Below, in pieces: positions 55,101-62,556 of a stretch of 64,000 nucleotides of DNA. How positions within the stretch are numbered: position 1 is the stretch's first letter; each line of letters begins with the position of its first letter. A program made the translations under genes and the position numbers. The stretch covers positions 1-64,000 of the forward strand of contig DDPF01000011.1 of assembly GCA_002342065.1 (NCBI GenBank), written 5' to 3'. This DNA is from Bacteroidetes bacterium UBA2475 (GTDB lineage Bacteria > Bacteroidota > Bacteroidia > B-17B0 > Aurantibacillaceae). Under the pieces are notes generated by a model that made no database searches, was not told where the DNA came from, and saw only the letters and a program-made list of their open reading frames with translations.

Positions 55101-56834
55101 TTGAGTCGCAGCGCATAATCCCGACCCGCCCGTAACAGTGTAAACCGTTGTTGATGTTGGCGATACTGTTACAGATGTGCCATTTAAATTTCCGGGCATC
55201 CAGGTGTAGGTTAAAGCACCAACTGCTGATAATGTGGTTGAACTACCACTACAAATTATAGTGTTACTTGCAGTAACATTAAAAATAGACGAACCGCTAT
55301 AAGTGATAAATGAATAGGTGGCAATAACATTTAAACCATTTGCTCCTGCGGTAGCACCATTAGCAGGAAATTCAGTAAGCGAGCTTGAGTTCGTGTTTCC
55401 GCCTATGCCACCTGAAATTAAAGGCGTAATTGCGCCACTTGAAACCGCTACAAAGCCGCCACACCCGCCGCCGCCTGGACCTTCAAACTCAGAATTAGAG
55501 ATAAATTGATTGCCCCCGTTGCCGCCTTTAGCGGTAACTGTTTGTGTTGTAGCAATTACCGGCGTAAGAATAATTATACTTCCACCGGCACCGGCGCCGC
55601 TTGGCGCGTCATAACCCAAACCGATCGTATTACCGCCATTATCGCCATTTGCAGATATTGTTCCGTTTCCTGAAATAGAATTTGTAGCAATTACATAGAT
55701 TATCCCTCCCCCATTTCCCCCATTACTACTATTGGCATTATTCTCATCGCCCGCGCCGCCGCCGCCGCCAAAATAAATCCGATCGGTGTAATTTATATTC
55801 GGCAAAGGTCTGCCGCCCAAACCACCCATCTGACTTCTGCCATCTAAACCCCAAGCTGGATTATTTGGGCCTGTAATTGTTGCATTCTGATTAATAAATC
55901 CTACCGAATACCCGCCACGGCCGCCGCCCGAAGATGTTGTTAACGCATTGCCATTGGCAATATATGCTGGGTCCAATTGCCATGCCGATAGAGGATTTGA
56001 AGGATCAACGATCATAACACCTTGCCCTGTCCATGCGTTTCCATTATTTGCATTTGAACCCCCACCACCACCTGCATTCCAAGCATTTCCCCCACCACCG
56101 CCGTTAGCAGGAGCACCTCTTCCATATCTGCCATTTAATAGGTCATACTCGGGTTGATATCCAGCGATCCCTTCGCCCTTTTCTCCACCAAAATAATTAA
56201 GATTTGAAACATAATTTGTTACACTACTTGTATAGGCTGCTTGATTTAAAACATCTAATTTTCCGCCCCTGAAACCAGCGCCATTTGCTTGAATTGTTCC
56301 GTTATTGTTTATATCAAAAGCATGAATTGCAATTACGCCGCCAAACCTATAAAGAACTGAAGATACAATAGTATCTTTCCATAGTTTGGAAATTACAGAG
56401 GTTCCTGTGTTTAAGATTAATGAAGTATACTGTGGCACTTTAATTACTTGTATCTTACCATTAACTGTGTAATTATTTAAAAGGCCGCTTTGCAAAGAAA
56501 TTGTATTTCCGCTTACACTGTTTACATAAACATATTCATAAATACCAGCGCTGTTGTAACTTGTTACATTACCATAATTAATTGTGTTGGCTGTAGAAAT
56601 CGTTGCGCCTTGTGCCTGGTAGACCATAATTAGGTCTCCGGGACACAAGCCTAATAATGTAATTTGAGAAACAACAGTAATGGATGTTGTACCGGAAGTA
56701 AGGTTAGATGTAACTGGGCTATATTTATTTACAATTATATTACCGGCAATAATTTTAACACCATCTTTGCCCGGTTGCCCGTAAACTAATGACGCTAAAA
56801 ATAATAAAACAAACAAAAATTTTGACTTTTTCAC
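52101..56834 (-). CDS. Giant T9SS type B surface protein with eleven Ig-like repeats
   Basis: A 1577-residue protein with signal peptide (residues 1-19, VYGQ). The first 130 residues match the N-terminal beta domain of the protein at 17449-21258 (GDLIMVYQAQGA, GIYEY). Residues about 190-500 are Gly/Asn-rich. Eleven Ig-like units of about 70 residues follow, each with a SYTWNPG-type and a TYTVTG-type motif and a central Cys. A linker domain (residues about 1320-1480) precedes the CHU_C type B domain (FIPDGFSPDGDGKNDFFFI, FNRWGNKVY, WDG). It is a surface adhesin or stalk. An element copy lies upstream, next to a divergent LytTR system. Confidence 0.92.
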   Translation of the reverse strand: MKKSKFLFVLLFLASLVYGQPGKDGVKIIAGNIIVNKYSPVTSNLTSGTTSITVVSQITLLGLCPGDLIMVYQAQGATISTANTINYGNVTSYNSAGIYEYVYVNSVSGNTISLQSGLLNNYTVNGKIQVIKVPQYTSLILNTGTSVISKLWKDTIVSSVLYRFGGVIAIHAFDINNNGTIQANGAGFRGGKLDVLNQAAYTSSVTNYVSNLNYFGGEKGEGIAGYQPEYDLLNGRYGRGAPANGGGGGNAWNAGGGGGSNANNGNAWTGQGVMIVDPSNPLSAWQLDPAYIANGNALTTSSGGGRGGYSVGFINQNATITGPNNPAWGLDGRSQMGGLGGRPLPNINYTDRIYFGGGGGAGDENNANSSNGGNGGGIIYVIATNSISGNGTISANGDNGGNTIGLGYDAPSGAGAGGSIIILTPVIATTQTVTAKGGNGGNQFISNSEFEGPGGGGCGGFVAVSSGAITPLISGGIGGNTNSSSLTEFPANGATAGANGLNVIATYSFITYSGSSIFNVTASNTIICSGSSTTLSAVGALTYTWMPGNLNGTSVTVSPTSTTVYTVTGGSGLCAATQTISITVNNSPTVTVISSPTTVCSTSGSSATLTAGGALSYTWNPGAVVSTSLVITPTVTSIFSVNGVNALGCVSTTTLSYSVTPTPTINTSSSSPAICAGSSVTLSATGASSYTWNPGALPGGTVTVSPAISTTYTVTGSNGNCTSTATIAIIVNASPTITASSSPAVICSGSSSTLTGNGAVSYTWNPGALVGQTINVTPPVSTIYTVTGANAFGCTATAITIVSVNITPTLNPIASPTAICIGGTSTLSSTGASSYTWNPGNLTGSSVTVTPLVTTTYTVVGSTSGCFDTKTVSVIVNPLPVIGASSSPTAICVGNSATLTGSGGATYTWSPGPLTGVSVTVSPLVNTTYTVVGTSSLGCSNSGTVSLVVNANPTITAVSNPTSICSGSGASATLTAGGAVSYTWNPGAIVGSPVIVTPTATTIYTVTGTNASGCVSTKTVSILITPSPTITINGNPAPLCRGSSSTLTANGASSYTWLPGGSTATSIVVSPTATTVYTVIGVSGNCSSSKTFTLVVLPRPNININTIPPVICSGGSALLLAFGASSYTWNPSSSVGNTLVVSPSVTTSYTVTGSNLVGCTNTAVTTVSVNPSPTITTVPSSTLACSGSSVTLVSSGGLTYLVNPGALTGPIVVVSPSVTTTYTITGINNFGCTDTDTVTITVGNNPSITATASGSLLCDGGSFTLSASGATNYTWMPISLTGSSVVTTATNSINTYTVIGENGGCSSVATVSVFVISCNNTMFGMTKAAGKPVLVYNSFYNVDFTVTAVNASTINLTNVTLNEDLGLAFPMPSNFSVVSQPVITSQNSSLSINPLFDGVSQISLTSPSTSTLIANKRDTIVFTVRIDPKGFYGPFKNWVIGYANFINNVTVMDTSNNGFTWDPDFDGDPTNNDTVTIINLPIIDLFIPDGFSPDGDGKNDFFFIKGLNGRPVKLTIFNRWGNKVYEKSEYDNSWDGLVNATGLVLGSNKVPPATYYYIIEFLDGDKETRTGFVVVQY
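52890..55265 (-). repeat. Tandem Ig-like repeats, eleven units of about 210 bp
   Basis: The coding sequence of the 1577-residue protein holds eleven imperfect units of about 210 bp. Most carry Gly-Cys and the SYTWNPG motif; neighbouring units tend to alternate in the loop before the Cys. Such arrays can expand or shrink by recombination. Confidence 0.75.
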
Positions 56835-56939
56835 AAATTTGGTACTTAGTATAAGCGTTAAAATTACTGTTTCCTTAAATTAAATATAGCAAATTATTCT
56901 CAAATTTCATTTTACACTTTACTTGTGGCCTTTTTTCTT

Positions 56940-56966
56940 ATAAGTGGTATGGTTTATTGAGTGGTT
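56940..56966. promoter_or_regulatory. Shared upstream element, copy 5
   Basis: ATAAGTGGTATGGTTTATTG at 56940-56959 has two changes from the other copies. AGTGGT occurs twice, 17 bp apart (56943 and 56960). A near -7 box (TATATTTA on minus, 56881-56888) lies 53 bp away toward the gene, close to the 55 and 56 bp of the other two promoters. It sits between the giant adhesin gene and the divergent LytTR sensor gene. Confidence 0.6.
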
Positions 56967-57040
56967 GAACAACGCAAATCAATTTAGCAAATAGTATTAT
57001 GAGTATCTTGCAACCATATAAGCTTCGTTAGCTGAGCAAT

Positions 57041-58525
57041 ATTCTCAAATATCTTATCTTTTTTGTTTTTCTTTTGAATAAACAAATTAGCGCGCAGACA
57101 AAAACACATCCTGCAGCAAAATTTTCTTTTAATAACGGTTCAGATGTAGATGAAGTAAGCAAACATAAAATAAAACTTATTGGCACCAGCTTTACTCAAG
57201 ATAGATTTGGAAATAATAATCATGCTATTTTTTTGTCGGGCCACGCCGAAAGTTATATTAATCTTGGTAATTTTAAATCGCTTAAACCCAAAGCAGGCAC
57301 AATATCCTTATGGATAAAAATTGAAAATCCGGTTGCTGCCGGCCAGGGCATTCCAATTAATCCCATCCTATTAACCAAATGCGATACTTTAGATAATTTT
57401 TACGAAGCATACTCCATACATTTTGAACCTGAGACGGAAAAAATTGCTGTTTCGTTTACTAAAGACTCTACAAAACAAGTAAACCATTTTGCCGATACTC
57501 CCTTTAGACTAAATAAATGGTGGCATTTAGTTATTGTGTACGATAACAATTTTTCATTATTTTATTTAGATGGAAAATTACAAAATAAGTTTCCGAAAAA
57601 TTTTGAAACAAAATTCCTTGATTCAGATTCGGTTTTAATAGGCAGCACAGGCAACAAAAAAAATCAGCGTTTTCTTAAAGCAGATATTGATGATGTGGCA
57701 TTTTATGATGTTGCGCTTACTAATGAAGAGGTTGAAGAATTGTTTTTTGCTCCAAATCCAAACAAAAATAAAATAATTTTAAACTGGGCACTTGTTTGCC
57801 TTATCATTATAGTTATTGGAACCTTGTTTTATTTTCTGATCAAGCAAAGAATTAAACTTGCTGTTACAAAAGAAAGGTTAAGATTAGAACTTAACAATAA
57901 ATTATTAGAAACAGAACTCCGCGTAAATAGAGCATCTATGAACCCACACTTTTTGTTTAATTCATTAAACGCCCTACATAATTTAATTTTAAATAACGAG
58001 ATAGATAATGCGAGTGATTATTTAGTAAAGTTCTCCAAATTAATTCGTAAAATATTAGACAGTAATATGTACGAAAGTATTTCTTTGGAATTGGAAATAG
58101 AACTTTTGGAGCTTTATCTTGAACTGGAGAACCTGCGATTTGAGGAAAACATCAAATACACTATTGTAAGAGATGATTCATTAGTTCTGTCCTCTATACA
58201 CATCCCTATTATGATGCTTCAACCTTTTATTGAAAATGCCATCTGGCATGGACTGCTAAATAAAACAGGAGAAAAATCCATCACCATCACTTTTTCTTTA
58301 TACGAAGAAAAATATATTTATTGTACCATTGAAGATAACGGTACCGGAAGAAAAAAAACAAACCCGGGTATTGTGGAAAAAAAATCGCTGGCCACTGGTT
58401 TTCTGATGCAACGGTTAGAGTTATTGAATAAGATCCATGGCCTTAAATGCAGTATGCTTATTGAAGACAAACCTAATAGTACTGGAACTATTGTGAAAAT
58501 TATTTTACCCATTCTAAACAAATAA
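57041..58525 (+). CDS. LytS-type sensor histidine kinase with extracellular LamG-like domain
   Basis: About 494 residues if read from ATT at 57041. That start gives a proper signal peptide (LKYLIFFVFLLNKQISAQ). The usual TTG at 57074 would remove its hydrophobic core, and a stop lies in frame at 57029. Residues about 25-235 are a LamG/concanavalin-like domain (AGTISLWIKI, WWHLVIVYDN, LDGKLQNKFP). One membrane segment (ALVCLIIIVIGTLFYFLI) follows. The cytoplasmic part has the His_kinase motif NPHFLFNSLNAL with H303 and an ATPase domain with IENAIWHG and EDNGTG. A sugar- or glycan-sensing role is inferred. The LytTR regulator follows after 2 bp. Confidence 0.88.
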   Translation: MLKYLIFFVFLLNKQISAQTKTHPAAKFSFNNGSDVDEVSKHKIKLIGTSFTQDRFGNNNHAIFLSGHAESYINLGNFKSLKPKAGTISLWIKIENPVAAGQGIPINPILLTKCDTLDNFYEAYSIHFEPETEKIAVSFTKDSTKQVNHFADTPFRLNKWWHLVIVYDNNFSLFYLDGKLQNKFPKNFETKFLDSDSVLIGSTGNKKNQRFLKADIDDVAFYDVALTNEEVEELFFAPNPNKNKIILNWALVCLIIIVIGTLFYFLIKQRIKLAVTKERLRLELNNKLLETELRVNRASMNPHFLFNSLNALHNLILNNEIDNASDYLVKFSKLIRKILDSNMYESISLELEIELLELYLELENLRFEENIKYTIVRDDSLVLSSIHIPIMMLQPFIENAIWHGLLNKTGEKSITITFSLYEEKYIYCTIEDNGTGRKKTNPGIVEKKSLATGFLMQRLELLNKIHGLKCSMLIEDKPNSTGTIVKIILPILNK

Positions 58526-58527
58526 TT

Positions 58528-59283
58528 ATGTTACTACGCGCAGTTATAATTGATGATGAACAAAAAGGAATAAACACCTTAAAGATCCTGATCGAAAAAC
58601 ATATTGTAGATCTAAGGGTAGTGGCTGAATGTACTAAAGCAAAAGACGGGGTTGAAATAATTGAGAACTACAAACCCGAAATTGTTTTTTTGGATATCAA
58701 CATGCCCGAAATGAATGGTTTTGAATTGTTGGAAAAACTTAGCTGGAAAAATTTTAATCTTGTATTTACTACCGCGCATCAGGAATATGCTTTAAAGGCT
58801 TTAAAAATTAATGCAATTGATTACCTTTTAAAACCTATTGATTATAAGGAGCTACAGTTTGCAGTAAACAAAATAAAAAGCTGCTTGGTAGATAATAAAA
58901 CTAATAGTAATGAGTTTGATTATGATAAACTTATAAGCACCATTAATCAATATCAACGCAAAAAAATTGTCATTAATTCAAAAACCGGTATTGAATCAAT
59001 AGATCTTCCTGAGATTATTTCGATAGAAGCCCTTTCAAACTACACACAAATATCTCTAAACGATTCACGATCTATTTTAACTTCAAAAATTTTAAAAGAA
59101 TTCGAAACTCAGCTTTGTAACTCTGATCAAAATTTTATGCGCGTGCACAATTCTTATGTCATTAATCTTCATAAGGTTTCGCGGTATTTAAAAGAAGAAG
59201 AGATCATTATTATGGCAAATAATCAAAAGATCCCATTAGCGAAAAGCCGTAAGGATGCCTTTTATGAGTGGTTAAATTTGTAA
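58528..59283 (+). CDS. LytTR family response regulator
   Basis: A 251-residue protein. The receiver domain (residues 1-120) has the acidic pair D9 D10, the phospho-acceptor D56 in VFLDINMPEMNG, and K in the LLKPIDYKEL segment. The LytTR DNA-binding domain (about 150-250) has SIEALSNYTQISL, FMRVHNSYVINLHKV and PLAKSRKDAFYEWL. It is coupled to the LamG-LytS kinase gene (2-bp gap), so they form one two-component system. It is the best candidate to bind the five repeated upstream elements nearby; that link is inference. Confidence 0.94.
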   Translation: MLLRAVIIDDEQKGINTLKILIEKHIVDLRVVAECTKAKDGVEIIENYKPEIVFLDINMPEMNGFELLEKLSWKNFNLVFTTAHQEYALKALKINAIDYLLKPIDYKELQFAVNKIKSCLVDNKTNSNEFDYDKLISTINQYQRKKIVINSKTGIESIDLPEIISIEALSNYTQISLNDSRSILTSKILKEFETQLCNSDQNFMRVHNSYVINLHKVSRYLKEEEIIIMANNQKIPLAKSRKDAFYEWLNL

Positions 59284-59302
59284 AATACTGACCTGTAGAA
59301 CA

Positions 59303-59333
59303 TTGTCCCGTTAAGTTTAAATCTTTATCTTTG
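59303..59333 (+). promoter_or_regulatory. Candidate promoter of hemC-hemD (TTG-N20-TATCTTTG)
   Basis: TTG at 59303-59305 and TATCTTTG at 59326-59333 match the Bacteroidota two-box pattern. The -7 box ends only 5 bp before the GTG start at 59339, so the transcript would be nearly leaderless. Confidence 0.5.
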
Positions 59334-59338
59334 GCGCC

Positions 59339-60928
59339 GTGAAAAGAAAGATCATTATAGGTACACGCGGAAGCGAACTGGCATTATGGCAAGCCAATTA
59401 CACCAAAAGTTTATTGGAAGAAAAAGGCAACGAGGTTGAAATTAAAATTATTAAAACCGCGGGCGATAATTCTCAACAATACGATACTAGTTTTGATAAA
59501 CTGGAAGGGAAAGGTTTTTTTACCAAAGAACTGGAAGAAGCTTTATTAAAAAAAGAAATTGATCTTGCAGTACACTCACATAAAGATCTTCCCACTGAAA
59601 GTCCGGACGGTTTATTAATTGCCGGTGTTTCAAAACGTGAAGATCCATCAGATATTTTAATTATTAATGATAAAGCTGCCGACGATAAATTAAAATTTGG
59701 TCTAAAGAAAAATGCAATAGTTGGCACTTCTTCTGCAAGAAGAAAATCTCAGCTCTTAGCTTTTAGGCCAGACATACAAGTAAAAGATCTTCGTGGTAAT
59801 GTGCCTACACGCATTAATAAATTACGCGAAGGAAATTACGATGCTATTGTAATTGCTACTGCCGGTGTAGAAAGATTAGAAATTGAGCTGGATGAATTTA
59901 CAGTTGAAAAATTAAATCCTGAAGAATTCGTTCCCGCACCAGCACAAGGCGTATTAGCCTGGCAAACACGCGAAGATGATAATTCGCTTCTTGAAATAAT
60001 TGATACAATAAGCGACTTTGATGTTTTAATAAAAATAAATATCGAGCGTCAATTATTAAATATGTTTGATGGTGGTTGCCATTTACCTTTTGGCGCGTAT
60101 TGCGATACAGAGATGGATGACGAAGACCGCTTGCGTTTTAAAGTTTGGGTAAGTATTGCCAAAGAATGGAACGAGCAGCCTAAACAACTATATTTTGATA
60201 CTTTAGATACAGATGGTTTTGTAGATAGAATGTATGAACACATTCGCGCTGTAAAACCAAAAAAAATATTTATTACCAAAACATTTAAAGAAGGCGAATA
60301 TTTACCAACTGCTTTAGGAAAATTAGCTTTTGAAGTACACGGAAAAAGTTTAATTGAATTTAAACAGATTTCGATTAAATTTTTACCAAAAACAGATTGG
60401 ATCTTTTTTAGCAGCAAACACGCTGTACGTTATTTCTTTAATCAAAAACCAGAATTGTGGCCAGGCGTTAAATATGGTTGCGTAGGAAGTTCTACTAGTG
60501 CTGAACTGCGCTCATTTGGGCACCGCGCCGATTTTATCGGACAAAGCACCGATATTAAATTAGTAGGTAAACAATTTAGCAGTAAAGTTGGCAACGCGCG
60601 CGTATTATTTCCAATTGCAAGAGGAAGTATGCAAAGCATACAGTGGCAAATGGTAAAACGTGATAATGTAGTTAATTTAGAAGTTTATGCTACTCTAAAA
60701 CACAGCGAAGAAATTTCTTCCGAAAATGAAATTGTAATTTTTACTAGTCCAAGTAATGTTGAATCTTATTTTGAAAAGAACACGATTCATCCGCATCAAA
60801 AAATTATTGCCATGGGCGAAGCAACCGGTAAGGCTTTAGAAAAATTAAAACATAAAAAGTTTACTATGCCGCGTAGCTTTGATGACCTTGGAATGATACA
60901 GGCAATTTTGGGAATTCCGAATAATTAG
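59339..60928 (+). CDS. hemC/hemD: Hydroxymethylbilane synthase fused to uroporphyrinogen-III synthase
   Basis: A 529-residue fusion starting at GTG 59339. Residues 1 to about 300 are HemC: IGTRGSELALWQA, AVHSHKDLPTE, GTSSARRKSQL, DLRGNVPTRI and the cofactor Cys C247 in DGGCHLPFGAY. Residues about 305-529 are a HemD-like domain with IFFSSKHAVRYF, CVGSSTSAEL and IVIFTSPSNVESY. HemC joins four porphobilinogens into hydroxymethylbilane; HemD closes the ring to uroporphyrinogen III. Separate enzymes are usual in other phyla. In related genomes hemA is expected directly upstream; here it lies 16.6 kb away. Confidence 0.93.
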   Translation: MKRKIIIGTRGSELALWQANYTKSLLEEKGNEVEIKIIKTAGDNSQQYDTSFDKLEGKGFFTKELEEALLKKEIDLAVHSHKDLPTESPDGLLIAGVSKREDPSDILIINDKAADDKLKFGLKKNAIVGTSSARRKSQLLAFRPDIQVKDLRGNVPTRINKLREGNYDAIVIATAGVERLEIELDEFTVEKLNPEEFVPAPAQGVLAWQTREDDNSLLEIIDTISDFDVLIKINIERQLLNMFDGGCHLPFGAYCDTEMDDEDRLRFKVWVSIAKEWNEQPKQLYFDTLDTDGFVDRMYEHIRAVKPKKIFITKTFKEGEYLPTALGKLAFEVHGKSLIEFKQISIKFLPKTDWIFFSSKHAVRYFFNQKPELWPGVKYGCVGSSTSAELRSFGHRADFIGQSTDIKLVGKQFSSKVGNARVLFPIARGSMQSIQWQMVKRDNVVNLEVYATLKHSEEISSENEIVIFTSPSNVESYFEKNTIHPHQKIIAMGEATGKALEKLKHKKFTMPRSFDDLGMIQAILGIPNN

Positions 60929-60929
60929 G

Positions 60930-60990
60930 GAAAGTGTAAGATGTAAAAGGGAAAATGGAGCATACATTTTCCATCTTCCCTTTTACCTTT
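60930..60990. repeat. Intergenic GGAAAATG-type inverted repeat, copy 2
   Basis: GGAAAATG and CATTTTCC form a perfect 8-bp stem, with wider AAAAGGG / CCCTTTT complementarity. It shares GGGAAAATGGA and CATCTTCC with 41365-41427. It lies between convergent genes (hemC-hemD and phoH) and may stop both. Confidence 0.55.
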
Positions 60991-60994
60991 TCCA

Positions 60995-62347
60995 TTATAG
61001 AAGATCGTTCGCTAAATTAGCCAATTCGCTACGCTCACCTTTTTCTAAAGTAATATGCGCGTAAAGTTTTTGACCTTTTACTTTTTCTATCAGATAACTT
61101 AAGCCGTTACTTTGCGCATCCAAGTAAGGTGTATCAATTTGATGAATGTCGCCGGTAAAAATAATTTTTGTGTTCTCGCCTGCTCTTGTAATAATTGTTT
61201 TTACTTCGTGTGGTGTTAAATTCTGAGCTTCATCCACAATAAAAAATACATTGCTTAAACTTCTTCCACGAATATAAGCTAATGGACAAACAACTAATTT
61301 TTGAGACTCAATCATCTCTGCAATTTGTTTGTGTTCTTTATCTTTTTCGCTAAAACAGCTGCGTATGTATTTTAAATTATCCCAAAGCGGTTCCATATAT
61401 GGGTTTAATTTACTGTTTACATCGCCGGGTAAATAACCAATGTCTTTATTACTTAATGGTACAATTGGGCGAGCTAAATAAATTTGATGATAATTTCTTC
61501 TTAACTCCAATGCACCTGCTAACGACAATAATGTTTTTCCTGTTCCAGCAACACCTTGTATGCTTACCAGTTTTATTTCAGGATTCATGATCGCATCCAA
61601 AGCAAAAGATTGTTCTGCATTTTTTGGAATTACACCAAAAGCAGAAGTTTTTACAACGCGGTTCAATGTATCATCTTCAGCATTATATCTTGCTAAAACA
61701 CTTTGCGAACCATTTTTAATTACATAATAATGGTTAGGTAAACTTTTATAACCTTTTAAAATTGGTTTTGCTTTTGCACTTCCCTGGTTATAAATAGCAG
61801 CAATTTGTTCTGCTGTGGCTTTTATGCCCTCACTATTACCTGTATAAAGTTCGTCAACCGTTTTTATTTTACCGGTCTCATAATCTTCGGCATTTAAGCT
61901 TAAGCTTTTTGCTTTTATACGAAGGTTAATATCCTTTGTAACTAAAACAACTTTTCTGTCGGGATGCATTTCTGCAGTATACAGTGCTGTATTTAAGATA
62001 CGGTGGTCGGCTTTGCGATCGGCAAAAATACGCTCGGCATTTATTTTAGAAGAGAAATTCATCTCTATCTTAAACTTACCGCGGTTAGGTCCGTTTATGG
62101 CGGTCCACTCCTGTAAAGTATTGTTTCCACTTAACTTATCAATGTATCTTGTAAATTCGCGGGCCGAAAAGTTTTTGGTATCGTTGCCCTTCTTAAAATT
62201 ATCCAACTCTTCTAAAACAGTTATTGGAATGACCACATCATGTTCTGCAAAATTTTTAATTGCTGTGTGATCGTAAATAATAACAGAGGTATCTAACACA
62301 AAGATCTTTCTTTCGTTGGTACTTGCCTTGCTGGTTCTTTTGGCCAT
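60995..62347 (-). CDS. PhoH family ATPase with N-terminal PIN domain
   Basis: A 450-residue protein. The N-terminal PIN domain has FVLDTSVIIYD (Asp at residue 19), LEELDNFKKG, then DRKADHRILNTA and LVTKDINLRIKA, the acidic pattern of PIN ribonucleases. The PhoH core has Walker A GVAGTGKTLLSLA and LARPIVPLSNKDIGYLPG, then FFIVDEAQNLTPHEVK and TGDIHQID. PIN-PhoH (PhoH2-like) proteins are RNA helicase-nucleases. Cytosolic, monocistronic, and its 3' side is shared with the hemC-hemD repeat. Confidence 0.93.
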   Translation of the reverse strand: MAKRTSKASTNERKIFVLDTSVIIYDHTAIKNFAEHDVVIPITVLEELDNFKKGNDTKNFSAREFTRYIDKLSGNNTLQEWTAINGPNRGKFKIEMNFSSKINAERIFADRKADHRILNTALYTAEMHPDRKVVLVTKDINLRIKAKSLSLNAEDYETGKIKTVDELYTGNSEGIKATAEQIAAIYNQGSAKAKPILKGYKSLPNHYYVIKNGSQSVLARYNAEDDTLNRVVKTSAFGVIPKNAEQSFALDAIMNPEIKLVSIQGVAGTGKTLLSLAGALELRRNYHQIYLARPIVPLSNKDIGYLPGDVNSKLNPYMEPLWDNLKYIRSCFSEKDKEHKQIAEMIESQKLVVCPLAYIRGRSLSNVFFIVDEAQNLTPHEVKTIITRAGENTKIIFTGDIHQIDTPYLDAQSNGLSYLIEKVKGQKLYAHITLEKGERSELANLANDLL

Positions 62348-62504
62348 AATAAATAAATAACTTGTGGTAAAGCTATAAATCCATCATTGGTATTTTAGTG
62401 GGATAAAAAATTGATTTGAACAGGAGATTGTTTATTTCAGAAAAAAGCCCATTTACCTAAAGACTTGCCTGTATTAACAGCCTTAGGTTTATAATATTTA
62501 AAAC

Positions 62505-62535
62505 AAAAAAGCACCGGTTTTTCCGATGCTTTCTT
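62505..62535 (-). terminator. Intrinsic terminator of typA
   Basis: On the minus strand the stem GCATCGG-AAAAA-CCGGTGC (one G-U pair) is followed by TTTTTTG. It lies 22 bp past the typA stop at 62557. Confidence 0.82.
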
Positions 62536-62556
62536 TAAAGTTCAACACTTTTATTT

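Noticed and set aside
57032..57034. CTG as start of the sensor kinase
   Set aside because: Possible, but it would add only three polar residues before the signal peptide; ATT at 57041 gives a better N-terminus. Kept as an alternative only.
60049..60417. Minus-strand ORF inside hemC-hemD
   Set aside because: It lies fully opposite a well-conserved enzyme; composition is that of an antisense shadow.
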